A stretch of DNA of 64,000 bases from Sphingomonas ginsengisoli An et al. 2013 (GTDB lineage Bacteria > Pseudomonadota > Alphaproteobacteria > Sphingomonadales > Sphingomonadaceae). The position numbers and the translations under genes are program-made. The number at the start of each line of letters is the position of its first letter. Position 1 is the first letter of the stretch. The DNA is taken from contig NZ_CP045434.1 in assembly GCF_009363895.1 (NCBI RefSeq), positions 2,232,001 to 2,296,000 on the forward strand, in the 5' to 3' direction. Positions 54,304 through 63,050 of this stretch are shown one piece after another. A model generated the notes under the pieces. That model saw only the letters and a list, made by a program, of their open reading frames with translations. It had not been told where the DNA came from and searched no databases.

Positions 54304-56088
54304 TCATCCGAGCGACAACTCGTGGAGTTCATTAACTAATCGCCATTCGCCGAGGTCGGCGAGCATCACCCGCGCGGCCTGCTCGGTGAGGTCGGCGGTG
54401 CGCGGGAGGGTGGTCGCCAGCTTGAGGTCGGTGACGATCCGCTCGAGCTGGTCGGCGGTGTTGCGCGCACGCGAGGCGAGCGAACCGAAGTCGCCCTGGA
54501 CGCGGATGCCGAAGATGGCGGTGCCGAGCGCGGGCAGGCCCGCCGAGAGCACGGTGCTCCATGCGCCGATCCGCTGGAGCAAAGGTGGATCGAACAGCAG
54601 GCAACCGACCGAGAAGAGGGTCACGCCAAGGGTCGCGGCGAAGATCGCCAGCGCCGCCCACTCGAGCCGTTCGTCGAGCGCCTTCACCTGGCCGCTGGTG
54701 TGGCGGTTGTAGTCGACCTGGGGCTGCAACTCGTGCGCGGCAATCGCCGCCGCCAGCGGCTGCACTTCGTCGAGGTCGAGCCGACCGGCGGGGCAGCCGA
54801 TCGTCCGCCACACCGCCGCTGCATACCAGTCGATCCAGCGCCGGGCGACCGGCTCGGCGGCGTTACCGGGCGGGTCGGGCGCGGCGATGCCGAGCAGCTT
54901 GAGGCTGCGCATCGGTCGCAACCGTTCCGCCAATTGGCGATAGTCGAGCCAGCGCTGGTGCCAGCCGCGCCGCGACCCGGCCTGGGTGTTGACGATCACC
55001 GCCAGCACCACCGCCGCCTCGATCAGCGCGAGCTCGAGCGGGTTGGTCGGCAGCACCAGTCCGCTCAACCCCACCAGCGCGCCGAAGGCGGCCAGCAGGA
55101 AGTTGAACACCAGGCTCGAGCGATAGGTCTGGGCAAAGTGGCTCGCCAGCCCGTCGCTCCACACATAGGCGCGCTGGAGCAGGTCGAGCGGCACCCCGAC
55201 GCCGTGGCAGTCGGCGCAGCTCAAGCGGTAGCTGTCCCACTCATCCGCCGCCGCCTGAAGCTGCGGGCGGGCGGTGAGGTCGCGGCGCGAGATTCGGCGG
55301 GTGCCCGCCAGCGTCATCAGCAACGGATATTCGACCCGCCAGCGCCACAGCCGCAAGCGTTCGTTGCGGAAGCGGTCGAAATATTGCCGCTCTGGTGGAT
55401 CAGCCGGGGGCAGCAGCACGGCCGACAGCACCGCGCGCAGCGTCGCCGCGTCGGCCGGGCGGCCGCACTGGCGATCGCCGGGACTGGTCACCACCACCGG
55501 GTCGAACGCGCTCCACAGCAGGGTCACCGGCTGGTCCGGATCGGTCGGCAAATGGATCACCGGGGTCCCGCGCAGCAGAGCGGCGTCGACCGTCTCGGCC
55601 GTGCCGCCGCGGCCGCGTGCCAGCTCGCCGTCCCAGATCGCGATCAGCAGGTCGGAATGGGCGATGGTCGCGCGGCCGGCCATAACGAACCCGTCGAGCG
55701 GCCGCTCCGGCTCGCCGGGCAATTCGAGCACGCAGCCTGCCGCGGCCACCAGCCGGTCGAGTTCGGCCGCCTCGTCTTGGTCCATTGTCTCGGCGTAGCT
55801 GGCCCGGTCGAACGGCAGCACCGCCTGCAACCGCCAGCCGCGCTCGAGCGCGACCGCCGCCGCCATTTGGTCCGCGCCCGATGCGAGCGGGGAGACGAGA
55901 GTCAGGATCGGCGGCGGCGGAGCGAACAGCGCCGCTTCCTGCGCATGGAGGTCGCCGGCGATTCCCTCGATGTCGGCGATCAGCCGGGTCAGCCGATCCC
56001 GCAGGCCCGCGGCATCGCCTAGCCCCGCGCGGCGGTGGCCAGTGATCCCGACCGCCAGGGCAAAAGGGACGGGCGCATATTCGCTCAA
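54304..56088 (-). CDS. SLOG-like domain plus four-helix membrane protein
   Basis: 594 residues. The N-terminal part (about 10-185) looks like a SLOG nucleotide-binding Rossmann domain: GITGHR (14-19), LVSPLASGADQMAA (65-76), LQAVLPF (87-93) and LLIAIWDGE with GRGGTAETVDAAL (147-171). Two helix pairs follow: about 324-345 and 352-369, then 477-499 and 508-530. After the first pair, WLDYRQLAERLR resembles the helix behind SLATT-type membrane effectors; the second ends in LASRARNTADQLE. The design suggests a ligand-gated membrane effector. It overlaps the upstream gene by four bases. Domain names are by motif resemblance, without a database search. Confidence 0.7.
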   Translation of the reverse strand: MSEYAPVPFALAVGITGHRRAGLGDAAGLRDRLTRLIADIEGIAGDLHAQEAALFAPPPPILTLVSPLASGADQMAAAVALERGWRLQAVLPFDRASYAETMDQDEAAELDRLVAAAGCVLELPGEPERPLDGFVMAGRATIAHSDLLIAIWDGELARGRGGTAETVDAALLRGTPVIHLPTDPDQPVTLLWSAFDPVVVTSPGDRQCGRPADAATLRAVLSAVLLPPADPPERQYFDRFRNERLRLWRWRVEYPLLMTLAGTRRISRRDLTARPQLQAAADEWDSYRLSCADCHGVGVPLDLLQRAYVWSDGLASHFAQTYRSSLVFNFLLAAFGALVGLSGLVLPTNPLELALIEAAVVLAVIVNTQAGSRRGWHQRWLDYRQLAERLRPMRSLKLLGIAAPDPPGNAAEPVARRWIDWYAAAVWRTIGCPAGRLDLDEVQPLAAAIAAHELQPQVDYNRHTSGQVKALDERLEWAALAIFAATLGVTLFSVGCLLFDPPLLQRIGAWSTVLSAGLPALGTAIFGIRVQGDFGSLASRARNTADQLERIVTDLKLATTLPRTADLTEQAARVMLADLGEWRLVNELHELSLG

Positions 56089-56612
56089 TCGTCGGCCGTG
56101 TCGCGCCAGAAGGAGATCAGCGCCGCCAGGCCCGCGATTGCGAACAGCCCGCCTACCGCGCCGATGATCGCGACACTGTTCGCCTCCCAGAAGCTCGCGC
56201 CGCCATTCTGGTTATTCATGATCGGGTCGAGGCTGATCGGCTTCCGCACCCCGTCGGCGTCGACCAGGTTGAGGGTGTATTTGAGCTGTTGGCAACTCGG
56301 GTCGCGGTTGGTGACATATAATTCGAGCCCGTCTGCACTCGTGCCGTCATACACGAAGCTGGGATGAGGCTGATACTTCGTCGGGCAACCCTTCGCGGCG
56401 TCCTGGACCCAGAAGCCGTCTTCGTCGCTGGCGAAGACGAAGTTGGCCGGATGAGGATTCTGGATCCGGAAGGTGATGGCATAGACCCAGTCGCCTGGGA
56501 TCTTGTCATCCTTCTTGTTGAACTTCAGATCTTTGATCTTCGTGATGGAATAATCGCCCGAGGCGTCCTTGTGGACGATTACCGGCACCATGATGGGCTT
56601 CGATTTCGTCAT
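56085..56612 (-). CDS. Tail-anchored protein with DPIMNNQNGG motif
   Basis: 175 residues, function unknown. No signal peptide. Residues 5-128 are strand-rich (YSITKIKDLKF, GDWVYAITFRIQNP, GLELYVTN). The motif DPIMNNQNGG (129-138) follows, then one C-terminal membrane helix (about 147-168) and a short acidic tail. The segment VTNRDPSC-QQLKYTLNLVDADG (99-121) aligns with VRNDNAEPC-LLSFRLNFVAAEG in the next-upstream gene, so the two are paralogues. Codon use is visibly richer in A/T than the neighbours. It starts 12 bases after the paralogue and overlaps the SLOG gene. Confidence 0.7.
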   Translation of the reverse strand: MTKSKPIMVPVIVHKDASGDYSITKIKDLKFNKKDDKIPGDWVYAITFRIQNPHPANFVFASDEDGFWVQDAAKGCPTKYQPHPSFVYDGTSADGLELYVTNRDPSCQQLKYTLNLVDADGVRKPISLDPIMNNQNGGASFWEANSVAIIGAVGGLFAIAGLAALISFWRDTADD

Positions 56613-56624
56613 GACCGCTCCTCT

Positions 56625-57122
56625 TTAATTCCTGCTGCCCGAGCCACCGTTCTGGTTGTTCATGATCGGGTCGAGGAAGGCGACGATCGTGTCGCCCGGA
56701 CCCTCGGCCGCGACAAAATTGAGCCGGAAGCTCAGCAGGCAGGGCTCGGCATTGTCGTTGCGGACGCGCAGCCGCTTTGGCCTCGACGAGAGCGGGACCA
56801 CGCCGTGGTCGCGCGACGGCGCCATCGGGTACGGCGGCGCGGCGGCGGCAGTGCCGCGCGCGACCCAGATGGCGGTGAACTTGTCGGGATGGAAAGCCAG
56901 CGCCCCGCTCGGATCATCGAGCATGAAGTCGGCCTCGTGCCAGTCGCGCTTGTGCAGTCCGAGCGCGTCCTTGCTGTAGGTGACCTCGGCCGTCGCCTTA
57001 CCGTCCGCTTGCAGCTCGAACGACCAGTCGGCCCCGTTCCGCCGCGCCTTGACGGTCAGTTCGCTGGCATGGGCGCGACCTTCGGTTTTGGGCGACGGCG
57101 GGCGGTGGGCGGTGTCCGGCAT
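56625..57122 (-). CDS. Soluble paralogue with DPIMNNQNGG motif
   Basis: 165 residues, function unknown, no signal or membrane segment. Residues 20-150 are strand-rich (ADWSFELQADGKATAEV, DFMLDDPSGALAF, KRLRVRN). The conserved C-terminal stretch contains Cys128 and ends with DPIMNNQNGG (151-160) five residues before the stop. The distance from Cys to the motif (23 residues) nearly equals that in the tail-anchored paralogue (22). The ATG at 57122 gives the compact domain; a longer frame exists but reads as arginine-rich shadow sequence. It begins 23 bases after the TIR-TPR stop. Confidence 0.68.
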   Translation of the reverse strand: MPDTAHRPPSPKTEGRAHASELTVKARRNGADWSFELQADGKATAEVTYSKDALGLHKRDWHEADFMLDDPSGALAFHPDKFTAIWVARGTAAAAPPYPMAPSRDHGVVPLSSRPKRLRVRNDNAEPCLLSFRLNFVAAEGPGDTIVAFLDPIMNNQNGGSGSRN

Positions 57123-57145
57123 GGTCGAGGTCCCCAAAGTGCGTG

Positions 57146-59266
57146 TCACGTCCGCCAACCGGTGGCGGCAAGCTGGGCGCCGAGCGCGCTCGCTTCGGCG
57201 CTGCGGCCCAGCCGCTCGAGCAATAACTGGCGTTGCGCGAGGTCGGTGGGCGTCTGCTCGACCGTGATCGGCCAAGTCGCGAGCGCCTCGTTCCAGGCGG
57301 TCATCGCCGACGCCCGGTCGCCCATCGCGGCGGCGATATCGCCGGCCAGCGATTGCGCCCGCGCCAGCGCGAAGCGCGCGTCGATCGGGTCGGCGCCGGG
57401 ATCGTTGCGGATTTCGGCGATGAGCTGGCCGGCGGTCAGCATCGCCGACGCGGCGGCGCCTTGAGCAAGGCTGAGCCGCGCGCGGTCGTCGAGGCATTTG
57501 CGCCGCATCTTCTTGGCCAACACCGCGCTATTGGCGGGGTTGAGCCGCTCGGCCACCTTGCAGCCGGCCTCGGTGAACGTCGCCGCGGCGCCAAGCTGGC
57601 CCTGCCGCAGCAGCAGCGCCGCATGTTCAAGCCGCGCGCCCGCCGCGCTGCTGGCCCAATTGCCATTGGCCGGGTCGCGGCGGACCAAAAGGTCGGCCAG
57701 CGCCACCCCGCGGCCCGAGATCGCGAGCGCGGCGACGCGATCGCCGACCGCCGCCTGCTCGCGCGCCAGCGAGCGCAGCGCGACCAGCTCCTTTTCGAGC
57801 AGCAGGCTGTTGTCGGGAGCCGGCGCCAGCGCCTGCTGCAAGGTGGCGAGCTGCCGCATCCGCTCGGCTACCGCGGCGGGCAATTGGCCTGAGCGTTCGA
57901 GCGCATCGGCGAGGTCGCCCCGCGCCTCGATCTCGAGACTCGCATAATCGGCATTGGCGGGATCGGCGCGGCGCAGCGTCCCAAGCGGCTTCAGGACATG
58001 GCCGAAGCGCGTTGCTGCCTCGCGCGAATGGCGCGTCTGCAGCGCCAGCACGCCGAGATTGCTGTCGGCGTAGATGCCCTCGAGCTGCCATTTCACATTG
58101 GCCGGCTCGGCGGCGATCATGCGGTCGGCGAGCGCGCGATAGTCGGTGAAGCGCGCGCCGGCCTCGTCGTAACGGCCCTGGGTCGCGGCGAGATTGCCGA
58201 TCCAGAAGACGTTCTGGGCCTGGTCGAACAGCCGCTGTGGGTTGGCGGGATCACGGCGCAGCGCCTCGGTCGTGCTCGCCAGCCCCTCGCGGTACAGCGC
58301 CAGCGCGCGGGCCAGGTCGCCGCGGCGCTGGGCGATGTCGCCCATCAGCGTCAGCGCCCGGCTGCGCTGGCCCAGCGCTTCGTCGCTCAAGCCCGCCTTG
58401 TCCTGATGCTCATAGTAATTGAGCACCTTGCCGCCGACCGCGTCGAGCGCGTCGAGCCGCCCAACCGGCTCCAATTTGTCCTTCAAATCGCCGATCATGA
58501 AGCCGACCAGGCTTTCGGCCTGGCGACGCTGGTCGCGCGCCTCGTCGCGTGCCTGCAACGCCACCACCGCCAGCCCGGTGGTCAGCAGCATCCCTGCGAT
58601 CGACCCTGCGCTGACCAGCATCCAGCGACGGTGTCGCTGCTGTTCCTCGCGCTGGACCAGCTCGTCGAGGCGGACGTCGAGCATCCCCGCGACGAGCTTG
58701 AGCAATCCCATGTCGCGGCCGTCGGCTTCCGCGCGCAGGTCGGCGGCGATCGGCTCGGCATCGTCGCCGACCAGCCGGCCCCGCGCGTCATAACGTTCGC
58801 TCAGCGCCGCGGGCAGGCACTCACTGGCGGGATCGGCTGAGTGGGGTTCGCCGCCGACGATCGCGGCGAGCACCTTGCCGTCGGGACGCAGCCGCTTGAA
58901 GGCGCGGATCTCGGCATTGACCCAGCGACTGGCGACGGTCGCGGGGGAGCAGAGCACGATGAGGTGGCGCGAGCCCTCGATCATATCGTTGATGTCGCCG
59001 CCAAGATCGCCCGACGCCGCCAGCTCGCTGCGGTCCTGGAAGATCGGGGCGAGCGTGCGCGGGACGAGGAAACGCTCGGTGCGGCGCCCGACCAGCTCTG
59101 GCGGAACGCGGAATCGTTCCAGCGCGCGGTGCAGCCAGTCGGCGTGGCCCGCATCGGCATGGCTGTAGCTCAGGAAGGCCCAGTAGCGCTGGACGAACGG
59201 CTTGCGCGCGGCCGGCTTGCGGGATCGTCCCGCGCGCGATCGCGACAGAAGGGCCGATTCATCCAC
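57146..59266 (-). CDS. TIR-transmembrane-TPR protein
   Basis: 706 residues. An N-terminal TIR domain (about 27-150) shows AFLSYSHAD (30-38), FQDRSELAASGDL and HLIVLCSPATVASRWVNAEI, with Glu119 at the position of the NAD-cleaving glutamate of enzymatic TIR domains. One membrane helix (about 215-238) follows, then LVGFMIGDLKDKLEPVGRLD and a long run of TPR-like helices to the end. The TIR domain would face the cytoplasm and the TPR array the periplasm if the helix crosses once. It is first in a four-gene operon. Likely roles are NAD cleavage or nucleotide signalling triggered through the TPR part. Confidence 0.82.
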   Translation of the reverse strand: MDESALLSRSRAGRSRKPAARKPFVQRYWAFLSYSHADAGHADWLHRALERFRVPPELVGRRTERFLVPRTLAPIFQDRSELAASGDLGGDINDMIEGSRHLIVLCSPATVASRWVNAEIRAFKRLRPDGKVLAAIVGGEPHSADPASECLPAALSERYDARGRLVGDDAEPIAADLRAEADGRDMGLLKLVAGMLDVRLDELVQREEQQRHRRWMLVSAGSIAGMLLTTGLAVVALQARDEARDQRRQAESLVGFMIGDLKDKLEPVGRLDALDAVGGKVLNYYEHQDKAGLSDEALGQRSRALTLMGDIAQRRGDLARALALYREGLASTTEALRRDPANPQRLFDQAQNVFWIGNLAATQGRYDEAGARFTDYRALADRMIAAEPANVKWQLEGIYADSNLGVLALQTRHSREAATRFGHVLKPLGTLRRADPANADYASLEIEARGDLADALERSGQLPAAVAERMRQLATLQQALAPAPDNSLLLEKELVALRSLAREQAAVGDRVAALAISGRGVALADLLVRRDPANGNWASSAAGARLEHAALLLRQGQLGAAATFTEAGCKVAERLNPANSAVLAKKMRRKCLDDRARLSLAQGAAASAMLTAGQLIAEIRNDPGADPIDARFALARAQSLAGDIAAAMGDRASAMTAWNEALATWPITVEQTPTDLAQRQLLLERLGRSAEASALGAQLAATGWRT

Positions 59267-59305
59267 CCCGTCAGGTCCCCGACTCTGAGCCTCGGCCGCG
59301 ACTCA

Positions 59306-59317
59306 TAACAGATGTTA
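59306..59317. promoter_or_regulatory. Small inverted repeat, TIR operon / ispG gap
   Basis: TAACA-GA-TGTTA is an exact 5-2-5 inverted repeat in the 133-base divergent region, 40 bases upstream of the TIR gene start. It could be an operator of the TIR operon. It resembles the TGTTACAT half-sites before tonB only in part. Low confidence. Confidence 0.3.
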
Positions 59318-59364
59318 ACCGCGACTCCTACGCGGCGTTCGCGCAGCTAAGTCGCGGGCTTGCC

Positions 59365-59393
59365 TTGGTTCTGTCGCGTGAGGGGGCTATATC
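59365..59393 (+). promoter_or_regulatory. Promoter for apparently leaderless ispG
   Basis: TTGGTT (59365-59370), 17 bases, TATATC (59388-59393). The ATG at 59400 is exactly seven bases downstream, where transcription should begin, and no Shine-Dalgarno is present. Confidence 0.55.
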
Positions 59394-59399
59394 GCGGGC

Positions 59400-60536
59400 A
59401 TGTCCGCACTCCGCCCCTGGCGCACCATCGATCGCCGTCCGTCCCGCCAGATCATGGTCGGCAAAGTCCCCGTTGGCGGCGACGCGCCGATCACCGTCCA
59501 GACGATGACCAACACCCCGACCTCGGACGCCAGCGCAACCATCGCGCAGATCCGCCGCTGCGAGGAAGCCGGGGTCGACATCATCCGCGTCTCCTGCCCC
59601 GACCAGGACAGCACCGCGGCGCTCAGGGAAATCGTCCGCGCCGCCGAAGTGCCGATCGTCGCCGACATCCATTTCCACTACAAGCGCGCGCTCGAGGCAG
59701 CCGACGCCGGCGCCGCCTGCCTGCGGATCAACCCGGGCAACATCGGCAGTAGCGAACGGGTCGCCGAAGTGGTCCGCGCGGCCAAGGCCAACGGCTGCTC
59801 GATCCGCATCGGGGTCAATGCCGGCAGCCTCGAGAAACATCTGCTCGAAAAATATGGCGAGCCCTGCCCCGAGGCGCTGGTCGAGAGCGCGCTCGACCAT
59901 GTCCGCATCCTCGAGGAGCACGACTTTCGCGAATATAAGATCAGCGTGAAAGCGTCCGACGTCTTCCTCGCGGTCGCCGCCTACACCCAGTTGGCGAGCG
60001 AACTCGATTGCCCGCTCCACCTCGGCATCACCGAGGCGGGCGGGCTGATCGGCGGCACGGTGAAGAGTTCAATCGGCCTCGGTATGCTGCTGTGGAGCGG
60101 GATCGGCGACACCATCCGCGTCTCGCTCTCGGCCGAGCCCGAGGAAGAAGTCCGCGTCGGCTACGAGATTTTGAAATCGCTCGGCGTCCGCAATCGCGGC
60201 GTGCGGGTGGTCTCTTGCCCGAGTTGCGCGCGCCAAGGCTTCGACGTCATTCGCACCGTCGAGAAGCTCGAGGAGCGCTTGCAGCACATCCGGACCCCGA
60301 TGTCGCTGTCGGTGCTCGGCTGCGTGGTCAACGGACCCGGCGAAGCGCGCGAGACCGATATCGGCATCACCGGCGGCGGCAATGGCAAGCACATGGTCTA
60401 TCTGTCGGGCGTCACCGACCACCATGTCTCGGACGAGGGGATGATCGATCACATCGTCCGCCTGGTCGAGCAGAAGGCGGCCGAGATTGACGCCGCGCAG
60501 GCCACGGAGGCCGAGGTTCTCGCCGCCGCCGAGTAA
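59400..60536 (+). CDS. ispG: 4-hydroxy-3-methylbut-2-enyl diphosphate synthase
   Basis: Iron-sulfur enzyme of the non-mevalonate (MEP) isoprenoid pathway, converting MEcPP to HMBPP. 378 residues, normal. The TIM-barrel start has [22 protein letters not shown], and the C-terminal cluster domain supplies Cys in [10 protein letters not shown] and [11 protein letters not shown], with the conserved Glu in the latter. Other MEP genes are not nearby. The message is probably leaderless. Confidence 0.96.
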   Translation: MSALRPWRTIDRRPSRQIMVGKVPVGGDAPITVQTMTNTPTSDASATIAQIRRCEEAGVDIIRVSCPDQDSTAALREIVRAAEVPIVADIHFHYKRALEAADAGAACLRINPGNIGSSERVAEVVRAAKANGCSIRIGVNAGSLEKHLLEKYGEPCPEALVESALDHVRILEEHDFREYKISVKASDVFLAVAAYTQLASELDCPLHLGITEAGGLIGGTVKSSIGLGMLLWSGIGDTIRVSLSAEPEEEVRVGYEILKSLGVRNRGVRVVSCPSCARQGFDVIRTVEKLEERLQHIRTPMSLSVLGCVVNGPGEARETDIGITGGGNGKHMVYLSGVTDHHVSDEGMIDHIVRLVEQKAAEIDAAQATEAEVLAAAE

Positions 60537-60577
60537 TCGGCAACGGCTTTTTCACCCTTCGCCCGCACAAGGGGGCG

Positions 60578-61102
60578 ATGTGGAAGGCGATGGTGGCATT
60601 GCTGGTGATCGCGGTGGCGGTGGGCACGAAGATGCCCGCGTCGTCCAGCGCCGCCATTTCTGACCAGGACGGCTCGAACCAGTCGATCCTGATCACGCCG
60701 ACCGAATCGACCGCCAACTCGTTTCATCAATCGTCGCTCGGCGGCAGCGTCGCCTTGCCCCGCCAGGCCGACGGCCACTTCTACGCGAGTGCTGACGTCA
60801 ACGGCACTGCGGTCGACTTCGTGATCGATACCGGCGCCACGGTCGTCTCGCTGACCCGCGCCGATGCGGAAAGAGCGGGGATCAATGTCGATCCCGACCG
60901 CTTCCAGGTCGTCGCTCAAGGCGCGTCGGGACCTGTCATGGGCCTGCCCGTGACGCTCCCCAGCCTCGAATTGGGCGGGCATCGCCTGACCGACGTCCAG
61001 GCGCTCGTCCTCGCCGACGGCGAGCAATCCTTGCTCGGCCAGAATGTGCTGAGCCGCTTCCAGTCGGTCTCGATCGAGAATGACGAGATGCTGCTGCGCT
61101 AG
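60578..61102 (+). CDS. Retropepsin-like aspartic protease
   Basis: 174 residues of the TIGR02281 clan AA protease group found in proteobacteria. A hydrophobic N-terminus (about 2-18) acts as signal or anchor; the single-lobe protease domain (about 60-174) has FVIDTGATVVSLT, with the catalytic DTG, and the closing LLGQNVLSRF. Such enzymes dimerise to form the active site. It lies 41 bases after ispG and 27 before the exporter gene. The natural substrate is unknown. AAGGGGG at 60567-60573 supports the start. Confidence 0.88.
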   Translation: MWKAMVALLVIAVAVGTKMPASSSAAISDQDGSNQSILITPTESTANSFHQSSLGGSVALPRQADGHFYASADVNGTAVDFVIDTGATVVSLTRADAERAGINVDPDRFQVVAQGASGPVMGLPVTLPSLELGGHRLTDVQALVLADGEQSLLGQNVLSRFQSVSIENDEMLLR

Positions 61103-61129
61103 GCCGCCGGTCCCGCTACAGCGCAGGGC

Positions 61130-62047
61130 ATGAGCGCGCGGCATCATCACTGGCTTCCGATCCTCGCCGCCGCGCTCGGCATCGCTTTGTTCGCCGGGAT
61201 GGACGCCGCGATGAAGGCGGTGGCGCTGGCGATCGGCGCTTATTCGGGAATGCTCTGGCGCCAGCTGTTCGCGACCGCTTGGTCCGCTCCCGCTTACTTC
61301 CGCTCGCGCGCCGGCTGGCCGAGCCGCGCGGCCTTTCGCTTCCACCTGATGCGCGGCGCGGTCGGCGCGGCGATGGCGGTGCTGTGGTTCCACGGGCTGG
61401 CGCGGCTGCCGATGGCTGAGGCGATTGCTCTTTCCTTCATCGCCCCGCTGGTCGCGCTCTATCTCGCCGCCGCGATGCTCGCGGAGCGGGTCAGCCGGCG
61501 GAGCATCGGCGCGTCGCTGCTCGGCCTTGCCGGCATGCTCATCCTGCTGTGGGCACGGCTCGGGACCGGGGGCGAGCGCCACCTCGACGGGGTCGCCGCG
61601 ATCCTCGCCTCGGCCATGCTCTACGCCTGGAACCTCATTCTCATGCGCCAGCAGTCACAGGTCGCGAGCCCCGCCGAGGTGAGCTTCTTCCAGTCGCTGA
61701 TCTCGGGCGCCTGGCTGCTGCTGGCGCTACCGCCAGCGATGCTGCTCGATCCGGCGCTGCCCGCGATCCCGCCGTCGCTGCCGGTGTGGGGCCTGCTTGC
61801 CTTGTCGGCGGCGCTGGCGGTGACCTCGCTATTCCTGTTGAGCTGGGCCTATGGCCGCGAGGAAGCGCAGGTGCTGGTGCCGATCGAATATAGCGCCTTC
61901 CTGTGGGCGCTGGCGCTCGGCGCGATCTTCTACGCCGACCCGCTGCGCTGGACGACGCTCGCCGGCGCCGCGCTGATCGTGCTCGGCTGCCTGCTGGCCG
62001 CGCGCCGGCCGCGCCACGTCTCGCCGGTGATCGAGGCTGTCGTCTAG
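61130..62047 (+). CDS. EamA-family DMT exporter
   Basis: 305 residues with about ten membrane helices in two EamA halves; GIALFAGMDAAMKAVALAIG opens the first, and SWAYGREEAQVLVPIEYSAFLWA lies in the second. Substrate unknown. Its TAG is shared with the convergent DUF1345 gene in CTAG (62044-62047). Confidence 0.87.
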   Translation: MSARHHHWLPILAAALGIALFAGMDAAMKAVALAIGAYSGMLWRQLFATAWSAPAYFRSRAGWPSRAAFRFHLMRGAVGAAMAVLWFHGLARLPMAEAIALSFIAPLVALYLAAAMLAERVSRRSIGASLLGLAGMLILLWARLGTGGERHLDGVAAILASAMLYAWNLILMRQQSQVASPAEVSFFQSLISGAWLLLALPPAMLLDPALPAIPPSLPVWGLLALSAALAVTSLFLLSWAYGREEAQVLVPIEYSAFLWALALGAIFYADPLRWTTLAGAALIVLGCLLAARRPRHVSPVIEAVV

Positions 62048-62685
62048 CTGCTCGACCCGAGTACGTTGATGGTGAAGGCGAGCACGCCGAGGTTGAAGAA
62101 GAACGCCGCCAGGCAATGCGCGATCACCACCCGGCGCAGGCCGCGGTCGCGGATTTCGACGTCCGAGGTCTGGAAGGTCATGCCGAGCGTGAAGGCGAAA
62201 TAGACGAAGTCCCAATAGTCGGGCGTGTTCGTGTTGGGAAAGCCGAGGCTCTCGCACGGCGCGTCTTCATCGCCATAGGCGAGGTGGGCGTAGTGCAGCG
62301 CGTAGATCATGTTGCTGAACAGCCAGGCGATGATGATCGTCGCGATGATCAGCGCCTTGCCTTTCCAACCTAGGTGATCAGCCGAGCTCTCCGCCGCGAG
62401 CGCCACCAGTACCACGGTGGTGACGACCCCGGTGATCGCCAGAAGCATCGAGCGATTGGCGTCGTTGCGCGCCGCCTGCTGCCGGATCTCGGATTCCTTG
62501 TCGGTCTTGAGGACGGGCAGGATCGCCAGCAGGAAGACCACCGCCGCGACGTCGAACGAGGCGAGCACCCCGAGCGACAGGCGTTCGTGATAGACAGCTG
62601 AGATGACGAACCCGACGATAAGCACGGCGAGGAACAAGAGGAAGCGCGGAGGCGCGAGCTTGTGACCGATGCTGAACTTAGCCAT
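62044..62685 (-). CDS. DUF1345 membrane protein
   Basis: 213 residues with about five or six membrane helices. Family features are LHYAHLAYGDED in the centre and DYWDFVYFAFTLGMTFQTSDVEI, followed by a final hydrophobic helix. DUF1345 proteins have no established function. It is divergent from the SMR transporter gene across 50 bases. Confidence 0.88.
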   Translation of the reverse strand: MAKFSIGHKLAPPRFLLFLAVLIVGFVISAVYHERLSLGVLASFDVAAVVFLLAILPVLKTDKESEIRQQAARNDANRSMLLAITGVVTTVVLVALAAESSADHLGWKGKALIIATIIIAWLFSNMIYALHYAHLAYGDEDAPCESLGFPNTNTPDYWDFVYFAFTLGMTFQTSDVEIRDRGLRRVVIAHCLAAFFFNLGVLAFTINVLGSSS

Positions 62686-62735
62686 GGACGGCGAGGCTAG
62701 CGCTGCGGTGGCCCGCGTCCAGTGAAAGGAATGTC

Positions 62736-63050
62736 ATGGCCTGGCTCCTGCTGATCGTCGGTGGCCTGTTCGAGGTCGGCTTCACCACCTCGCTCCGCTT
62801 CGTCGACGGCTTTCGCAACTGGCCGTGGACGATCGCCTTTCTGGTCAGCGTGACCCTGTCGATGGGGCTGCTCGAGCAAGCGTCGCGGAGCATTCCGATG
62901 GGGACTGCTTATGCCGTGTGGGGCGGGATTGGCGCGGTCGGGACCGTGCTCGTCGGCATGGCATTCTTCGGCGAGCCGACCGGCACCCTTCGCGTCCTCC
63001 TGATCCTGGCCATCGTCGCAGCCATCGCGGGGCTGCGGCTCAGCGCTTGA
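62736..63050 (+). CDS. SMR-family transporter (Gdx/SugE-like)
   Basis: 104-residue small multidrug resistance protein with four membrane helices that works as a dimer. The essential Glu13 is present in GGLFEVGFTT, and the start WLLLIVGGLFE and RSIPMGTAYAVWGGIGAVGT are typical of the guanidinium-exporting (Gdx/SugE) branch rather than of EmrE. Guanidinium or a related cation is the likely substrate. No guanidine riboswitch was recognised in the 50-base upstream gap. AAGGA at 62726-62730 sets the start. The 3' end overlaps the convergent amidase by 11 bases. Confidence 0.87.
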   Translation: MAWLLLIVGGLFEVGFTTSLRFVDGFRNWPWTIAFLVSVTLSMGLLEQASRSIPMGTAYAVWGGIGAVGTVLVGMAFFGEPTGTLRVLLILAIVAAIAGLRLSA

